A stretch of 64,000 bases of DNA, from positions 817,474 to 881,473 of the forward strand of contig NZ_KB849176.1 of assembly GCF_000367925.1 (NCBI RefSeq). Direction: 5' to 3'. Both the position numbers and the translations under genes were made by a program. Below the pieces are notes generated by a model. The model had not been told where the DNA came from. It was given only the letters and a program-made list of their open reading frames with translations, and did not search any database. Numbering within the stretch: position 1 is the stretch's first letter; each line of letters starts with the position of its first letter. The stretch comes from Acinetobacter bohemicus ANC 3994. GTDB lineage: Bacteria; Pseudomonadota; Gammaproteobacteria; Pseudomonadales; Moraxellaceae. Shown one piece after another: positions 42,482 through 51,997 of this stretch.

Positions 42482-43564
42482 TTAGAATTTGATTTCCATA
42501 CCTAAACCATAAACATTTTCATCAGCATTTGGAATTGCAGCCGCAGCTCCAGCGCTTGTACGTTTGTTGTCCCACTCGCGTTGTACGGCACTCGCGAATA
42601 ATTTGGTTTGGCTGTTTAATTTATAATCTGCCCCAATACCCCATTGTTTTGCAGAGGTATCGCCCGTTACTGTAGCTGTAGTCCAGTCAGTGTCAGCTTC
42701 TTGATATTGAGCTTTAAAAGACCAAGGTGTATTTCCAAGCTTGTAGGTTGCTGAAAGTAACCATGCATTTTCTTCTACATTACGGTAGGTTTCAGTACCT
42801 AAATAATCAGAGATTTCTGCAGTTTGCCACATTGCGCCTAGAAATAAGCCTGTCGCACCAATTTTACCTAGGTCGAAAGAAGCGCCTACACGGATTGCAT
42901 CAGCAGGAGCATTTGAAATACCGACAGCAGCGAAGTCACCTATAGATTTGAAGTTGCCTGAGATAACACCTTCTAAGCCGAGGTCTTTATTGGCATATGA
43001 AAGTGAAGTGGAAATGCCATCGCCAACGCTGTCACGAGCGCCGTCAGTATAAGTTACTGTGCTGCTGGTAGATTCGCCTTGTTGAGCTTGAAGAGCAAAG
43101 ACTAATCCACCCATCAGTTTAGGATCGGTCTCAATCCCAATGACATTTTCTACACGTTCTTCACCGTACATCATTTCTTTGATGTCGGCATGTGCGTAGT
43201 CATTAAATACGTCACGGTATCCACTCGCCGCATCTTTAAATGGCGTATCCATGATACCTGCTTTTAGCGTACCTAGATTAGCCCACTTTAACCCAGCGAA
43301 AATATTACGTTTTTTAAATACGTCATCACCGCCATCTACATCAATTTCCCATTCAGCTTGGTAAACTGCCGAGAGTTTCTCAGTTAGTTTCTCTTCCCCT
43401 TTAACACCAAGGCGTGAAGCATTTGAATTGACTTCTACTTTATCATCTTTACCATCATCGTAGCTGTCGACACTTACATTCACTTTACCGTACAAAGTTG
43501 GTGCTGCTTGCGCTGCACTTAAGCTTAAAGTTGTAACTGCTGCAGCGAGAAGCAATTTTTTCAT
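42482..43564 (-). CDS. Gram-negative porin (Porin_4 type)
   Basis: The 360-residue protein has a signal peptide (MKKLLLAAAVTTLSLSAAQA) and then a general porin barrel starting APTLYGKVNVSVDSYDDGK. The family opening SRLGVKGEEKLTEKLSAVYQAEWEID (about 50-75) and the NIFAGLKWANLGTLKAGIMDTPFKDA segment (about 87-112) are typical of the Neisseria/Burkholderia-like porin family. It ends with the outer-membrane signature ...GLGMEIKF. It is monocistronic with its own ribosome binding site (TTGGAG). Confidence 0.92.
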   Translation of the reverse strand: MKKLLLAAAVTTLSLSAAQAAPTLYGKVNVSVDSYDDGKDDKVEVNSNASRLGVKGEEKLTEKLSAVYQAEWEIDVDGGDDVFKKRNIFAGLKWANLGTLKAGIMDTPFKDAASGYRDVFNDYAHADIKEMMYGEERVENVIGIETDPKLMGGLVFALQAQQGESTSSTVTYTDGARDSVGDGISTSLSYANKDLGLEGVISGNFKSIGDFAAVGISNAPADAIRVGASFDLGKIGATGLFLGAMWQTAEISDYLGTETYRNVEENAWLLSATYKLGNTPWSFKAQYQEADTDWTTATVTGDTSAKQWGIGADYKLNSQTKLFASAVQREWDNKRTSAGAAAAIPNADENVYGLGMEIKF

Positions 43565-43775
43565 TGAGATTTCTCCAAAACACTGTTCTTAATGGCGATA
43601 GCCTTGCTTGACTCTTTTTTTAGTTTGCTTAAGTACAAAAAGTTACAGAAGCTAACCAACTTGCTAAGCAGTATCTGTAATGGATATGACAGTGAGGTGA
43701 AGAAAAAATGACAGTTTGGTGACGTATTAAGATTTTTTTATTGGGATTTAATATTTTTTATTATTATGGACTTAT

Positions 43776-43804
43776 AAAAAATGGAGCCTAAACTCCATTT
43801 TATT
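43776..43804. terminator. Terminator downstream of the HIT gene
   Basis: AAATGGAG and CTCCATTT form an 8-bp stem around CCTAAA, flanked by A and T runs, 15 bases beyond the HIT stop codon. Confidence 0.8.
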
Positions 43805-43818
43805 TCAGGTGATTCAAA

Positions 43819-44232
43819 TTAAAGTGCGGCTTTAATTTTTTCAGCCAAGGCTTTAATTTTTTCTTGATCACCCATGTGTAAAGCATGTTTACCTAATTCA
43901 TGTACTGACGTTGGAATTAAGTGAAAATGCACATGCGGTACGGTTTGACCCGCTGCTGCACCTGAAAGTTGCATCAGTACAACACCCTTAATATCCAATG
44001 CTTTTTCCATAGCTTGTGCAATTTTTTGCACAATTTGGATGGTGTAAGCTGCGGCTTCTGGTGCGAGGTCAAGCAGTGTTACAGCTGGCGTTTTAGGGAT
44101 AACTAAAGTATGACCTTCAGCTTGTGGCATGATATCCATAAACGCAACAACTTGATCGTCTTCATAAACCCTAATTGCAGGAAGTTCATTGCGGATAATT
44201 CGTGCAAAAATATTTTGATCATCGTAAAGCAT
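43819..44232 (-). CDS. HIT family nucleotide hydrolase
   Basis: The 137-residue protein carries the histidine triad VPHVHFHLIP (about residues 97-106, His-x-His-x-His) and the N-terminal FARIIRNELPAIRVYEDDQ of the HinT group. HIT proteins hydrolyse nucleoside phosphoramidates or dinucleotides. The ATG follows AAGGATTAAAC. The YARHG gene lies 33 bases upstream, so the two may share a transcript. Confidence 0.93.
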   Translation of the reverse strand: MLYDDQNIFARIIRNELPAIRVYEDDQVVAFMDIMPQAEGHTLVIPKTPAVTLLDLAPEAAAYTIQIVQKIAQAMEKALDIKGVVLMQLSGAAAGQTVPHVHFHLIPTSVHELGKHALHMGDQEKIKALAEKIKAAL

Positions 44233-44265
44233 GTTTAATCCTTAAAAAGTAATTGTCTGCTGTAA

Positions 44266-44535
44266 TTATTTACAGTTCAATTCTTTCTGACGATCTTTGA
44301 TGGCGTCAAGTCGTTGTTGCTCTTTTTCTGAAAATTTTGGTTTAGTTGTATAGCAATTATCATTGCCAAACTTCGCCTTAGCTTCAGGATCTTTAAAGCA
44401 GAAACCTTTAGATGCATAAATGACATCATGGTCATTTTTCAATTGTTGACACTCTTGCTCGGCACTTGCTGCAAAGGTATTTGCCCCGATCAAGGTTGCA
44501 AGGCTTGCAAACATTGCAACTGTAAACTTAGTCAT
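44266..44535 (-). CDS. Secreted YARHG-domain protein
   Basis: The 89-residue protein has a signal peptide (MTKFTVAMFASLATLIGANTFA) and a mature part of about 67 residues. The segment IYASKGFCFKDPEAKAKFGN followed by KPKFSEKEQQRLDAIKDRQK fits the YARHG domain (Y-A-x-x-G, then F-x-D, then LSxxExxxLxxIK), a small extracytoplasmic domain of unknown function. Four cysteines (ECQQ, GFCF, DNCY, NCK) probably form two disulfides. A GAGGAAAC ribosome binding site supports the start. Confidence 0.82.
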   Translation of the reverse strand: MTKFTVAMFASLATLIGANTFAASAEQECQQLKNDHDVIYASKGFCFKDPEAKAKFGNDNCYTTKPKFSEKEQQRLDAIKDRQKELNCK

Positions 44536-44616
44536 GAGAGTTTCCTCAGGTTTAACATTGTGTAAAGCACATCATCACAATATTAGGTTTAGTTATCATT
44601 ATTCAATGGCGAGTTA

Positions 44617-45489
44617 TTACTCAAGTGTAATTTTACTCCATGATTCATACATTTTTACAGCGCTGGAAAAGTCACTGTCTTTTTCTGATAAATCGCTAGA
44701 GGCTTGAATTAAACTTTGAGTTAAAGCAATGACAGGCGCAGAGAGTTTTGCTTCGCGAACCAAGTCTAATGCAATACCTGTATCTTTGGCTAATAATGGT
44801 AGTGCAAAGGTTAGTGGAAAACTACGGTTTAAAATGCGCTGTGGTAAAACTGTTTCGGTCACGCCGCTTTTTCCGCTTGAGGCATTAATACAATCAAGGG
44901 CTTCATGCAGGTTGACACCGTGGGCTTTAAGGGCGGTAAAACCTTCTGCAACAGAACACAAATTTACGGCCAAAAGCATGTTATTTACAGCTTTGACTGA
45001 AAACCCTGCACCAGAACCACCGACATGTTTAATCAGTTTGCCAAAAGCTTGCATTGCAGGTAGCGCTTTTTCAAAACCCGCTGCTTCGCCGCCAACCATG
45101 ACTGTCAAAGTTGCGGTTTCTGCACCAATGGTTTGACCACTGACAGGCGCATCAAGGAAATCGATATTGTGTAGTTTTAATTGTGTTGCTAGGGTTTTGG
45201 CAGATTCAGGTACACCGCTGGTGCAGTCTACCCAGATGGAACCCGATTTGATTTTTACAGAGGCAATCAGTTCTTCAACGTCTTTGCTGGTCGGTAAGCA
45301 AGAAAAAATAACATCGGCTTGAACCGCTTGCGCAAGTTCTACTGCTTGGGTGCCATATTCAGTTGCATGTTGCTTGGCTTTTTCAAAATTACGATTCCAT
45401 ACATATACTGTATCAAAATGTTGAGGTAAATGTGCTGCCATGCGGTAACCCATAGCACCTAGGCCGATAAATGCAACTGACTGAATCAT
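44617..45489 (-). CDS. NAD(P)-dependent oxidoreductase, 3-hydroxyisobutyrate dehydrogenase family
   Basis: The 290-residue protein begins with a Rossmann domain (VAFIGLGAMGYRMAAHL, about 5-21) and contains the family signature DAPVSGQTIGAETATLTVMVGG (about 116-137). The catalytic lysine is in GSGAGFSVKAVNNMLLA (about 164-180). Members act on beta-hydroxy acids such as 3-hydroxyisobutyrate, tartronate semialdehyde or glyoxylate; the substrate cannot be read here. The absence of valine catabolic neighbours argues for a tartronate/glyoxylate-like role, but weakly. Confidence 0.9.
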   Translation of the reverse strand: MIQSVAFIGLGAMGYRMAAHLPQHFDTVYVWNRNFEKAKQHATEYGTQAVELAQAVQADVIFSCLPTSKDVEELIASVKIKSGSIWVDCTSGVPESAKTLATQLKLHNIDFLDAPVSGQTIGAETATLTVMVGGEAAGFEKALPAMQAFGKLIKHVGGSGAGFSVKAVNNMLLAVNLCSVAEGFTALKAHGVNLHEALDCINASSGKSGVTETVLPQRILNRSFPLTFALPLLAKDTGIALDLVREAKLSAPVIALTQSLIQASSDLSEKDSDFSSAVKMYESWSKITLE

Positions 45490-45499
45490 GGTATATCCT

Positions 45500-46648
45500 T
45501 TATATTTTGCTTGATCTCTGTTTTAGCCAAGTGGTCATCAATGGCCAGAACTCATTTGCACTTGATTGGCTCGACATTAGGCCCAAATGCCCACCGGGGA
45601 TAAGAGTAAACGTGACATCTTGGCTATTTGTCAATTCAATTAAAGGCTTAACAGCCGCTGCCGATACGATCTGATCGCTACGACCTGCGCCAATCAATAA
45701 AGAGCATTGAATATTTTTTAATTCGATATTCTTATCTTGTAATTGTATAACGCCATTTTTCAGCGGATTTTGTAGCCAAACATTAAAAATCATGTCCTGA
45801 TTGATGCCACCGGGGTAATCAATCATTTTGTTGAGGAAATTCCCCATGGTGGCATGTTCATACAACTTTTGAGTGTTATCTAAATTCAATAAAAGCCGCT
45901 TTTGGCTGTGAAACCAGCCTTTTGGATCAATGATTTTAAAACCAATGGCATTAAGTAAGCCTGAGGTGTGAATAAAGCTTTTTGGCACCGTTTCAGAATA
46001 AATTTTGTCTTGTAGTGTTTTATTCTTAGCAATAAGTTGATTCACCTTTTGAAAAATTTTACCAGTACGACCAGAGGCATAACTGTCTACAGGGCTACCC
46101 AGTACGATCAAATTTTTGACAAAATTGGGTTGTCGCAAAGCACAATACAGCACCACAAAAATACCGGCCATGCTCCAACCATGTAGTGAAATTTCTTCAC
46201 TTTTTGAGTGTTTGCGAATCTGTTCGATACAATGGGGAATGGCATCATCAATAAAAGACATAAAATTTAAAAAACGATCTTTAAAGTTATATTGTCCCCA
46301 TTGCACTAAATAGACATCAAAACCACTATGCTGAAAATGTTTGACCAATGAGCGATAAGGGTAGAGGTCGTAAATGGCCATATTGATTGCAAGCGGGGCA
46401 ACAAAGACCAATGGTTCTTTATATTGTTTATTGGGTGATGCGTAATAACGAATACGCGTTTGTTTATATTCGGCAATAACGTCATACGCCGTCGTTTGCG
46501 ATAAAACCAGCGAGTTTGAATTAAACAAACGGGTTGATAAGTTTTTTAGTTTATTTTTATGTTTCGCAATTTTATTTTTAACGTGAAGCATGGTTGCTCG
46601 TACTCGCCCATGAGTGGATTGATCGAAGTGTAGGCGATATTTATGCAT
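45500..46648 (-). CDS. PhaC-like alpha/beta hydrolase
   Basis: The protein (382 aa, or 363 from an internal ATG at 46591) has the alpha/beta hydrolase nucleophile elbow HGWSMAG (about residue 158) and PHA-synthase-like sequence: LVFVAPLAINMAIYDLYPYRSLV (about 78-100), FDVYLVQWGQYNFKDR (about 109-124), and a C-terminal Asp/His pair in GAGRSDQIV and PGGHLGL. Class III PHA synthases have a Cys in the elbow; here it is Ser, so an esterase or depolymerase-like activity is as likely as polymerisation. The longer start has AAGG upstream. Confidence 0.75.
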   Translation of the reverse strand: MHKYRLHFDQSTHGRVRATMLHVKNKIAKHKNKLKNLSTRLFNSNSLVLSQTTAYDVIAEYKQTRIRYYASPNKQYKEPLVFVAPLAINMAIYDLYPYRSLVKHFQHSGFDVYLVQWGQYNFKDRFLNFMSFIDDAIPHCIEQIRKHSKSEEISLHGWSMAGIFVVLYCALRQPNFVKNLIVLGSPVDSYASGRTGKIFQKVNQLIAKNKTLQDKIYSETVPKSFIHTSGLLNAIGFKIIDPKGWFHSQKRLLLNLDNTQKLYEHATMGNFLNKMIDYPGGINQDMIFNVWLQNPLKNGVIQLQDKNIELKNIQCSLLIGAGRSDQIVSAAAVKPLIELTNSQDVTFTLIPGGHLGLMSSQSSANEFWPLMTTWLKQRSSKI

Positions 46649-46728
46649 TATACCTTGACCTTAAATACCATAGACGCTCAAAATGTTGGCAATTATTCGC
46701 AACGGCAACTCAGGACTGGGCAATAAAG

Positions 46729-47916
46729 ATGAGCCAACAAGACGACATTGAATACCAATTAGACACTTTAGCCATTCGTACAGGTCATACACGTAGTTTT
46801 GAAGGTGAGCATGGTGAGCCAATTTTCCTCACTTCATCCTTTGTTTATGAAAATGCAGCAGAGGCGGCAGCTAAATTTTCAGGTCAAGAACCGGGAAATA
46901 TTTATTCACGTTTTACCAATCCGACTGTGGCCATGTTTGAAAAGCGTTTAGCTGCTTTAGAAGGGGCTGAACGAGCTGTTGCAACAAGTACGGGTATGGC
47001 TGCAATTATGGCTGTTGCAATGTCGTATCTAAAATTGGGTGATCATGTTATTTGTTCACGTGCCGTATTTGGTTCAACCGTATCTTTATTTGAAAAATAC
47101 GTGGCAAAATTTGGTGTAAGTGTTGATTTTGTTGACTTGACAGATTTGGCGGCATGGAAAAATGCCATTAAGCCTGAAACCAAGTTACTGTTTGTTGAAT
47201 CTCCATCTAATCCACTTTCTGAAATTGCAGATATTCAGGCTTTGGCTGATATTGCGCATGTCAATGGTGCATTACTGGCGATAGATAACAGTTTCTGTAC
47301 ACCCGTTCTGCAACAACCGATTAAATTTGGTGCCGATTTAGTGGTTTATTCAGCAACCAAATATCTAGACGGTCAAGGTCGTGCTTTAGGTGGGGCTGTA
47401 GTGGGGAATCACCAACTACTTGAAGATGTATTTGGTTATGTACGTACCACTGGTCCTTCAATGAGCCCATTTAATGCTTGGGTGTTCTTAAAAGGTCTGG
47501 AAACTTTACGTTTACGTATGAAAGCACACTCTGAAAGCGCGAAAAAACTTGCTGAATTCTTAGATGCACATGCAAACGTTGAAAAAGTTTACTATGCAGG
47601 TTTGTCAGCACATATTGGACACGCGCTTGCTGCGAAACAACAAACAGGTTTTGGCGGTATTGTATCATTTGAAGTCAAAGGTGGTCGTGAAGGGGCTTGG
47701 AAAGTCATCGACAATACCCAATTTATTTCAATTACCGGTAATTTAGGTGATGCAAAATCAACAATTACTCACCCAGCAACCACAACTCACGGTAAACTCT
47801 CAGCCGATGCCAAAGAAGCAGCAGGTATTCGTGAAGGTTTAATTCGCGTCTCTGTTGGTTTAGAAGATATTGATGATATTATTCGCGATATTAGTCGTGG
47901 TTTAGACTTAATCTAA
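46729..47916 (+). CDS. metZ: O-succinylhomoserine sulfhydrylase
   Basis: The 395-residue PLP enzyme makes homocysteine directly from O-succinylhomoserine and sulfide. The PLP lysine lies in VVYSATKYLDGQGRALGG (about residues 203-220), and the Cys/Met-metabolism signature is clear. The opening YQLDTLAIRTGH and EPIFLTSSFVYENAAEAA support MetZ over MetB. The start at 46729 (MSQQDD) is chosen because the preceding in-frame stretch overlaps the divergent gene. It is divergent from the PhaC-like gene. Confidence 0.94.
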   Translation: MSQQDDIEYQLDTLAIRTGHTRSFEGEHGEPIFLTSSFVYENAAEAAAKFSGQEPGNIYSRFTNPTVAMFEKRLAALEGAERAVATSTGMAAIMAVAMSYLKLGDHVICSRAVFGSTVSLFEKYVAKFGVSVDFVDLTDLAAWKNAIKPETKLLFVESPSNPLSEIADIQALADIAHVNGALLAIDNSFCTPVLQQPIKFGADLVVYSATKYLDGQGRALGGAVVGNHQLLEDVFGYVRTTGPSMSPFNAWVFLKGLETLRLRMKAHSESAKKLAEFLDAHANVEKVYYAGLSAHIGHALAAKQQTGFGGIVSFEVKGGREGAWKVIDNTQFISITGNLGDAKSTITHPATTTHGKLSADAKEAAGIREGLIRVSVGLEDIDDIIRDISRGLDLI

Positions 47917-47958
47917 TGTATAGATATTGATTTAGAAATTGTTTGTTCGGAGATTTTT

Positions 47959-48288
47959 ATGAACATTAATATGTTAATGCAACAAGCTCAGCGTATGCAA
48001 AAAGACGTTGAAGTCAACATGAAAAAGGCAAAAGAAGAACTTGCTCAAACTGAAGTGCATGCGGAAGCAGGCGGTGGTTTGGTTAAAGTTACGATGACAT
48101 GCCGTAATGTGGTAAAGCGTATCGAAATTAGTCCTGAACTTCTTCAGGATGATGCCGATATGATTGAAGACTTAATTGCAGCTGCAATGAATGATGCTGC
48201 GCGTCAAGCGGAAGCGGTTTCTGAAGAAAGAATGAAAGCGGCTAACTCTGGTATGGGCTTACCACCAGGTCTTGCAGGTTTATTTTAA
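47959..48288 (+). CDS. ybaB: Nucleoid-associated protein YbaB/EbfC
   Basis: The 109-residue protein has the family opening NINMLMQQAQRMQKDVEVNMKKAKEELAQTEVHAEAGGGLVKVTM, with the conserved GGG, and the LLQDDADMIEDLIAAAMNDA helix. YbaB dimers bind DNA. It lies 12 bases upstream of recR, the near-universal ybaB-recR operon. The usual dnaX is not upstream; metZ takes that place. Confidence 0.95.
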   Translation: MNINMLMQQAQRMQKDVEVNMKKAKEELAQTEVHAEAGGGLVKVTMTCRNVVKRIEISPELLQDDADMIEDLIAAAMNDAARQAEAVSEERMKAANSGMGLPPGLAGLF

Positions 48289-48300
48289 GGAATACGTTTA

Positions 48301-48897
48301 GTGTTTAGTGATCGATTTGATCAACTGGTGCAAGCTTTACGTATATTGCCAAGCGTTGGGCCGAAATCGGCTCAGCGTATGGCATTACACCTGATCATGA
48401 AAAATAGAGAAGGTGCGATAGGGTTGGCACATGCTTTAAATGAAGCAACGACCTATATTCATGAATGTAGCGTTTGTCATTCGCTGACTGAAAATGAAAT
48501 TTGTGATATTTGTCTTTCACATGAACGTGATGATCAGATTTTATGCGTCGTTGAATCACCTGCGGACGTGATGGCGATTGAACAAAGTGGTAGTTTTCGT
48601 GGTAAATATCATGTATTAGGTGGACATTTGTCACCGCTTGATGGCATTGGCCCTGAAGAGATTGGTATTCCATATTTGGTGCAGCGACTCAGCGCAGGCA
48701 CAATTGCAGAAGTCATTTTAGCAACCAATGCGACCGTAGAAGGTCAGGCAACAGCACATTACTTGGTGGAAGCCACTAAGCATTTACCTGTGCAAATGAC
48801 GCGAATTGCTCAAGGGGTTCCTCAAGGGGGAGAACTTGAATATGTGGATAGTCATACTTTAAGCCAAGCGGTACATAATCGAATGCGAATGAAATAA
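48301..48897 (+). CDS. recR: Recombination protein RecR
   Basis: The 198-residue protein loads RecA with RecF and RecO. It has an N-terminal helix-hairpin-helix (ILPSVGPKSAQRMALHL, about 15-31), a four-Cys zinc site (CSVC ... CDIC, about 57-73) and a Toprim domain with CVVESPADVMAIEQSG (about 81-96) and GGHLSPLDGIGPEEIG. The start is GTG at 48301, giving the standard length. Confidence 0.97.
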   Translation: MFSDRFDQLVQALRILPSVGPKSAQRMALHLIMKNREGAIGLAHALNEATTYIHECSVCHSLTENEICDICLSHERDDQILCVVESPADVMAIEQSGSFRGKYHVLGGHLSPLDGIGPEEIGIPYLVQRLSAGTIAEVILATNATVEGQATAHYLVEATKHLPVQMTRIAQGVPQGGELEYVDSHTLSQAVHNRMRMK

Positions 48898-49120
48898 GTG
48901 CAATCTACTTATTTCATTCATTATGCAACAGTGAAAGATAAGTAAAAGGTGTATAATTCACGTTTAAACTTATATAAAAAAGATATAAAAACTCATTGCC
49001 TTTTCATTTAAATGCTAAAAATACAGTGAATAGACATTATGCGAGTAAAATTTGTTATATCTAAATGTTATATATCGGTTAATATGCTTTTAAAGAGAAT
49101 CTGATTTTAGACTCGGTAAT

Positions 49121-50263
49121 ATGTTTCAATTCATTCAGCAACAACCAGACTTAGAAAATATTTTACATTTGATGAGTCAAACATCCATTTATGGATTAGA
49201 CACAGAATTCATCAAAGTAGATACCCTATGGCCTAAATTGGGTGTATTTCAAATTAATGTTGCAGATCAAGTTTTTTTGCTTGATGGGGCAAGTTTAGAT
49301 TTGTCTCTATTCTGGGAAAAATTATTTCAAGCACAGCAAAATATATTTCATGCCTGTAGTGAAGACATCGATTTAATTTATCATTATGCACAGCAAAAAA
49401 CCTTAAATAATGTTTTTGATACTCAAGTCGGAATGTCTTTTTTGGGACATGGATTGCAAGTTAGTTATCAAAATGCATTAAAACAAATGCTGGATGTTGA
49501 TATTGATAAAGACCAGACTAGATCTGATTGGTTAGCACGTCCGCTTAGCCCAGAACAACTGACTTATGCAGCCAATGATGTGCTGTATTTGATGAATTTG
49601 TCCGATAAGATTCAAAATGAATTAACTGATAAAGATTTACTTGATTTTGCACTCGAAGATTGTCGTCATTTGACTTATGAAATTGGGCAAGAAACGCCGT
49701 TAGAACGGCTTTACCATGATATTGGCAATTATCGTCATTCACGCCGTCAATTGATGCAGTTACAACAATTAGCTGCGTGGCGTGAGCAGATTGTAAAAGC
49801 GTTGAATTATCCACGTAGTTTTATTTTGAAAAGTTCAACCATGATTGACTTGGTCGAAAAAAATCCATGCAATCACTTCCAGTTATCAGGCATTCGAGAT
49901 ATTCGTCAAAATATTGTGCGTGATCATGGTAAAACCATTCTAGATTTGCTGAAGTTTTTGCCAGAACAGGCAGAGTGGCCACTGCGTCTGGCACGTCCAA
50001 TTCGTCATTCATCAAAAGATATTGGTGAAAAGGTCGATGCTGTTATTCAAGCTGTGGTGAATGAAACCACCATACCTAAAGAAGTGTTGATGCGTAAAAA
50101 ATGGCTCAATGCATTGTATCAGCATGTGGTCTTTCATAATGATGAACAAAATTTACCGGCTTATCTCTTAGGTTGGCGCTATGATTTGTTAACGAAACCA
50201 TTGATTGATGTTTTGCATGCCGATGAAAATTATCTATCCACCCAGATGAAGGTGATGGAATAA
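49121..50263 (+). CDS. rnd: Ribonuclease D
   Basis: The 380-residue 3'-5' exonuclease trims tRNA 3' ends. The DEDD nuclease acids are visible: D and E in YGLDTEFIK (about 25-33), D in HACSEDIDLIYH (about 83-94), and YxxxD in YAANDVLYL (about 148-156). One or two HRDC-type helical domains follow (about 205-290 and beyond). The length matches E. coli Rnd (375). A 223-base upstream gap holds no visible gene. Confidence 0.95.
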   Translation: MFQFIQQQPDLENILHLMSQTSIYGLDTEFIKVDTLWPKLGVFQINVADQVFLLDGASLDLSLFWEKLFQAQQNIFHACSEDIDLIYHYAQQKTLNNVFDTQVGMSFLGHGLQVSYQNALKQMLDVDIDKDQTRSDWLARPLSPEQLTYAANDVLYLMNLSDKIQNELTDKDLLDFALEDCRHLTYEIGQETPLERLYHDIGNYRHSRRQLMQLQQLAAWREQIVKALNYPRSFILKSSTMIDLVEKNPCNHFQLSGIRDIRQNIVRDHGKTILDLLKFLPEQAEWPLRLARPIRHSSKDIGEKVDAVIQAVVNETTIPKEVLMRKKWLNALYQHVVFHNDEQNLPAYLLGWRYDLLTKPLIDVLHADENYLSTQMKVME

Positions 50264-50392
50264 TTCTTTAGGCAGATTGCTTAAAGAATTATCATTTATA
50301 CAAAATCAAGACCGATGCGTTAATAATCACTAATGTATCCGTCTTTTTTTTGTTGTATGCTTGAGCCAAGTTTAATGAGTACTGTTTCAACT

Positions 50393-50701
50393 ATGCATTG
50401 TTCAATTTTCAAATCTAGCAAAAAAGCTGAAATGTATCTTTACATTGCCCGTCCTGAGCCAACTGAAAATGAAGCTGAAGCAGCGAACCCGCTTGAAATT
50501 CTACCTGAAGCGATGCGTGCAGCATTTGGTCGTGTAACTTTTGTTATGGATTTAGAGTTATCTGAAGAGCGCAAATTAGCCCGTGTGAATGTTTTGCATG
50601 TGATGGATTCAATTCAAAGTAAAGGCTTCTTTATTCAGATTCCGCCAGAAGGATTGATCAATCCGAATGCAGTTGCACCAGAAGGTTTGCGCGGTGCTTA
50701 A
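50393..50701 (+). CDS. YcgL domain-containing protein
   Basis: The 102-residue protein starts at MHCSIFKSSKKAEMYLYIA, matching the YcgL domain opening. A central VTFVMDLELSEERKLARVN segment and the tail SKGFFIQIPPEGLINP are typical. The family (DUF709) is small, conserved and of unknown function. The start at 50393 gives the family length; the frame is open further upstream. It lies downstream of rnd, a conserved pairing in gammaproteobacteria. Confidence 0.9.
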   Translation: MHCSIFKSSKKAEMYLYIARPEPTENEAEAANPLEILPEAMRAAFGRVTFVMDLELSEERKLARVNVLHVMDSIQSKGFFIQIPPEGLINPNAVAPEGLRGA

Positions 50702-50727
50702 AATCGATTCAGGAGTTGGAGTTCACG

Positions 50728-51111
50728 ATGAATAGTTTTCTTGCACTACTAGATTCAATTCCTGAAGATAGCATTGCCATAACGGTTTATTTGTTAGGAA
50801 GTGTCATTATGCTTTGGTCATGGTATGCGATTGCAAAACGCTTGCCTAAACCTTTTGGTGGTATAACGTGGATGATTGGATTCGCGATTTTACTCACCCC
50901 GACGGTTTCTGAAGGGAATAACGCTTCCATCGCCCCAGCATTTTTTGGTTTGTTATTTGGTATTTTGACCAAAGAAAATGCTTTGGTGTGGTCAAATGCC
51001 TCACTCATTTTATTTGTTGTTGGGCTTGGTTTGGTGGTTGGCTATTTATGGTCCCAATACACAGCCAAAAAAGCAAAATTTGTCGTAAACAAAAATAGTT
51101 CACCACTTTAA
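50728..51111 (+). CDS. Small integral membrane protein
   Basis: This 127-residue protein has about four hydrophobic segments (about 14-33, 44-62, 70-84 and 91-112) and a basic C-terminus. The ATG at 50728 follows AGGAGTTGGAG. I recognise no family. It sits between ycgL and the MoxR ATPase with short gaps (26 and 21 bases), so it probably belongs to the same transcript as the MoxR/VWA pair and could be their membrane partner. Confidence 0.65.
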   Translation: MNSFLALLDSIPEDSIAITVYLLGSVIMLWSWYAIAKRLPKPFGGITWMIGFAILLTPTVSEGNNASIAPAFFGLLFGILTKENALVWSNASLILFVVGLGLVVGYLWSQYTAKKAKFVVNKNSSPL

Positions 51112-51132
51112 GTAAAACAATAAGGTTAAATC

Positions 51133-51984
51133 ATGTCTGTTGATACTCAACAATTTGTCGGTACAGATCAGTACATCGCCACTGAAAGTTTAAAATTAGC
51201 AGTCAAAGCTGCACGTACATTGCAAAAACCTCTTTTGGTGAAGGGTGAGCCGGGTACAGGTAAAACATTGCTTGCAGAGCAAGTGGCACAAAGTCTAGGT
51301 TTGAAACTCATGACTTGGCACATTAAATCCACCACCAAAGCGCAGCAAGGTTTGTACGAATATGATGCGGTTTCGCGTCTACGTGATAGCCAGTTGGGTG
51401 ATGACCGTGTGTATGATATTAAAAACTATATTAAACCCGGTAAATTGTGGGAAGCTTTTACCAGTGAAGAACGCTGTGTGTTGCTGATTGATGAAATTGA
51501 TAAAGCGGATATTGAATTCCCAAATGACCTTTTACACGAACTCGATAAAATGTCGTTCTTTGTGTATGAGACTGGGGAAACCATTACGGCGACGCAACGT
51601 CCGATTGTCATTATTACCTCGAATAATGAAAAAGAATTACCCGATGCTTTCTTGCGCCGTTGTTTCTTTCACTATATTGAATTTCCAGATGAAAGCACAA
51701 TGCGTGAAATTATTGATGTGCATTTTCCTAAAATTTCGGCAACTTTGGTGAATCAGGCTTTACAAGTTTTCTTTAAACTTCGTCAGGTTTCGGGATTGAA
51801 AAAACCGCCATCGACTTCTGAGTTGATTGATTGGTTAAGCTTGCTGATGGCAGATGATATGCCTGAAGATGTATTGCGTAATCATGATAAATCGAAAGCC
51901 ATTCCACCCTTATATGGTGCATTAATCAAAAATGAGCAAGATGTACAATTACTAGAGCGCCTTGCTTTCATGTCACGACGTTAA
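51133..51984 (+). CDS. MoxR family AAA+ ATPase
   Basis: The 283-residue ATPase has Walker A GEPGTGKT at residues 38-45, Walker B CVLLIDEIDKAD (about 116-127) and sensor region RPIVIITSNNEKELPDAFLRRC (about 156-177). MoxR proteins act with VWA partners as chaperones that load metals or mature enzyme complexes. The VWA partner follows 13 bases later. The closest named arrangement is the CoxD/CoxE-like pair. No dehydrogenase target is adjacent. Confidence 0.93.
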   Translation: MSVDTQQFVGTDQYIATESLKLAVKAARTLQKPLLVKGEPGTGKTLLAEQVAQSLGLKLMTWHIKSTTKAQQGLYEYDAVSRLRDSQLGDDRVYDIKNYIKPGKLWEAFTSEERCVLLIDEIDKADIEFPNDLLHELDKMSFFVYETGETITATQRPIVIITSNNEKELPDAFLRRCFFHYIEFPDESTMREIIDVHFPKISATLVNQALQVFFKLRQVSGLKKPPSTSELIDWLSLLMADDMPEDVLRNHDKSKAIPPLYGALIKNEQDVQLLERLAFMSRR

Positions 51985-51997
51985 TAGGTGATCACCT

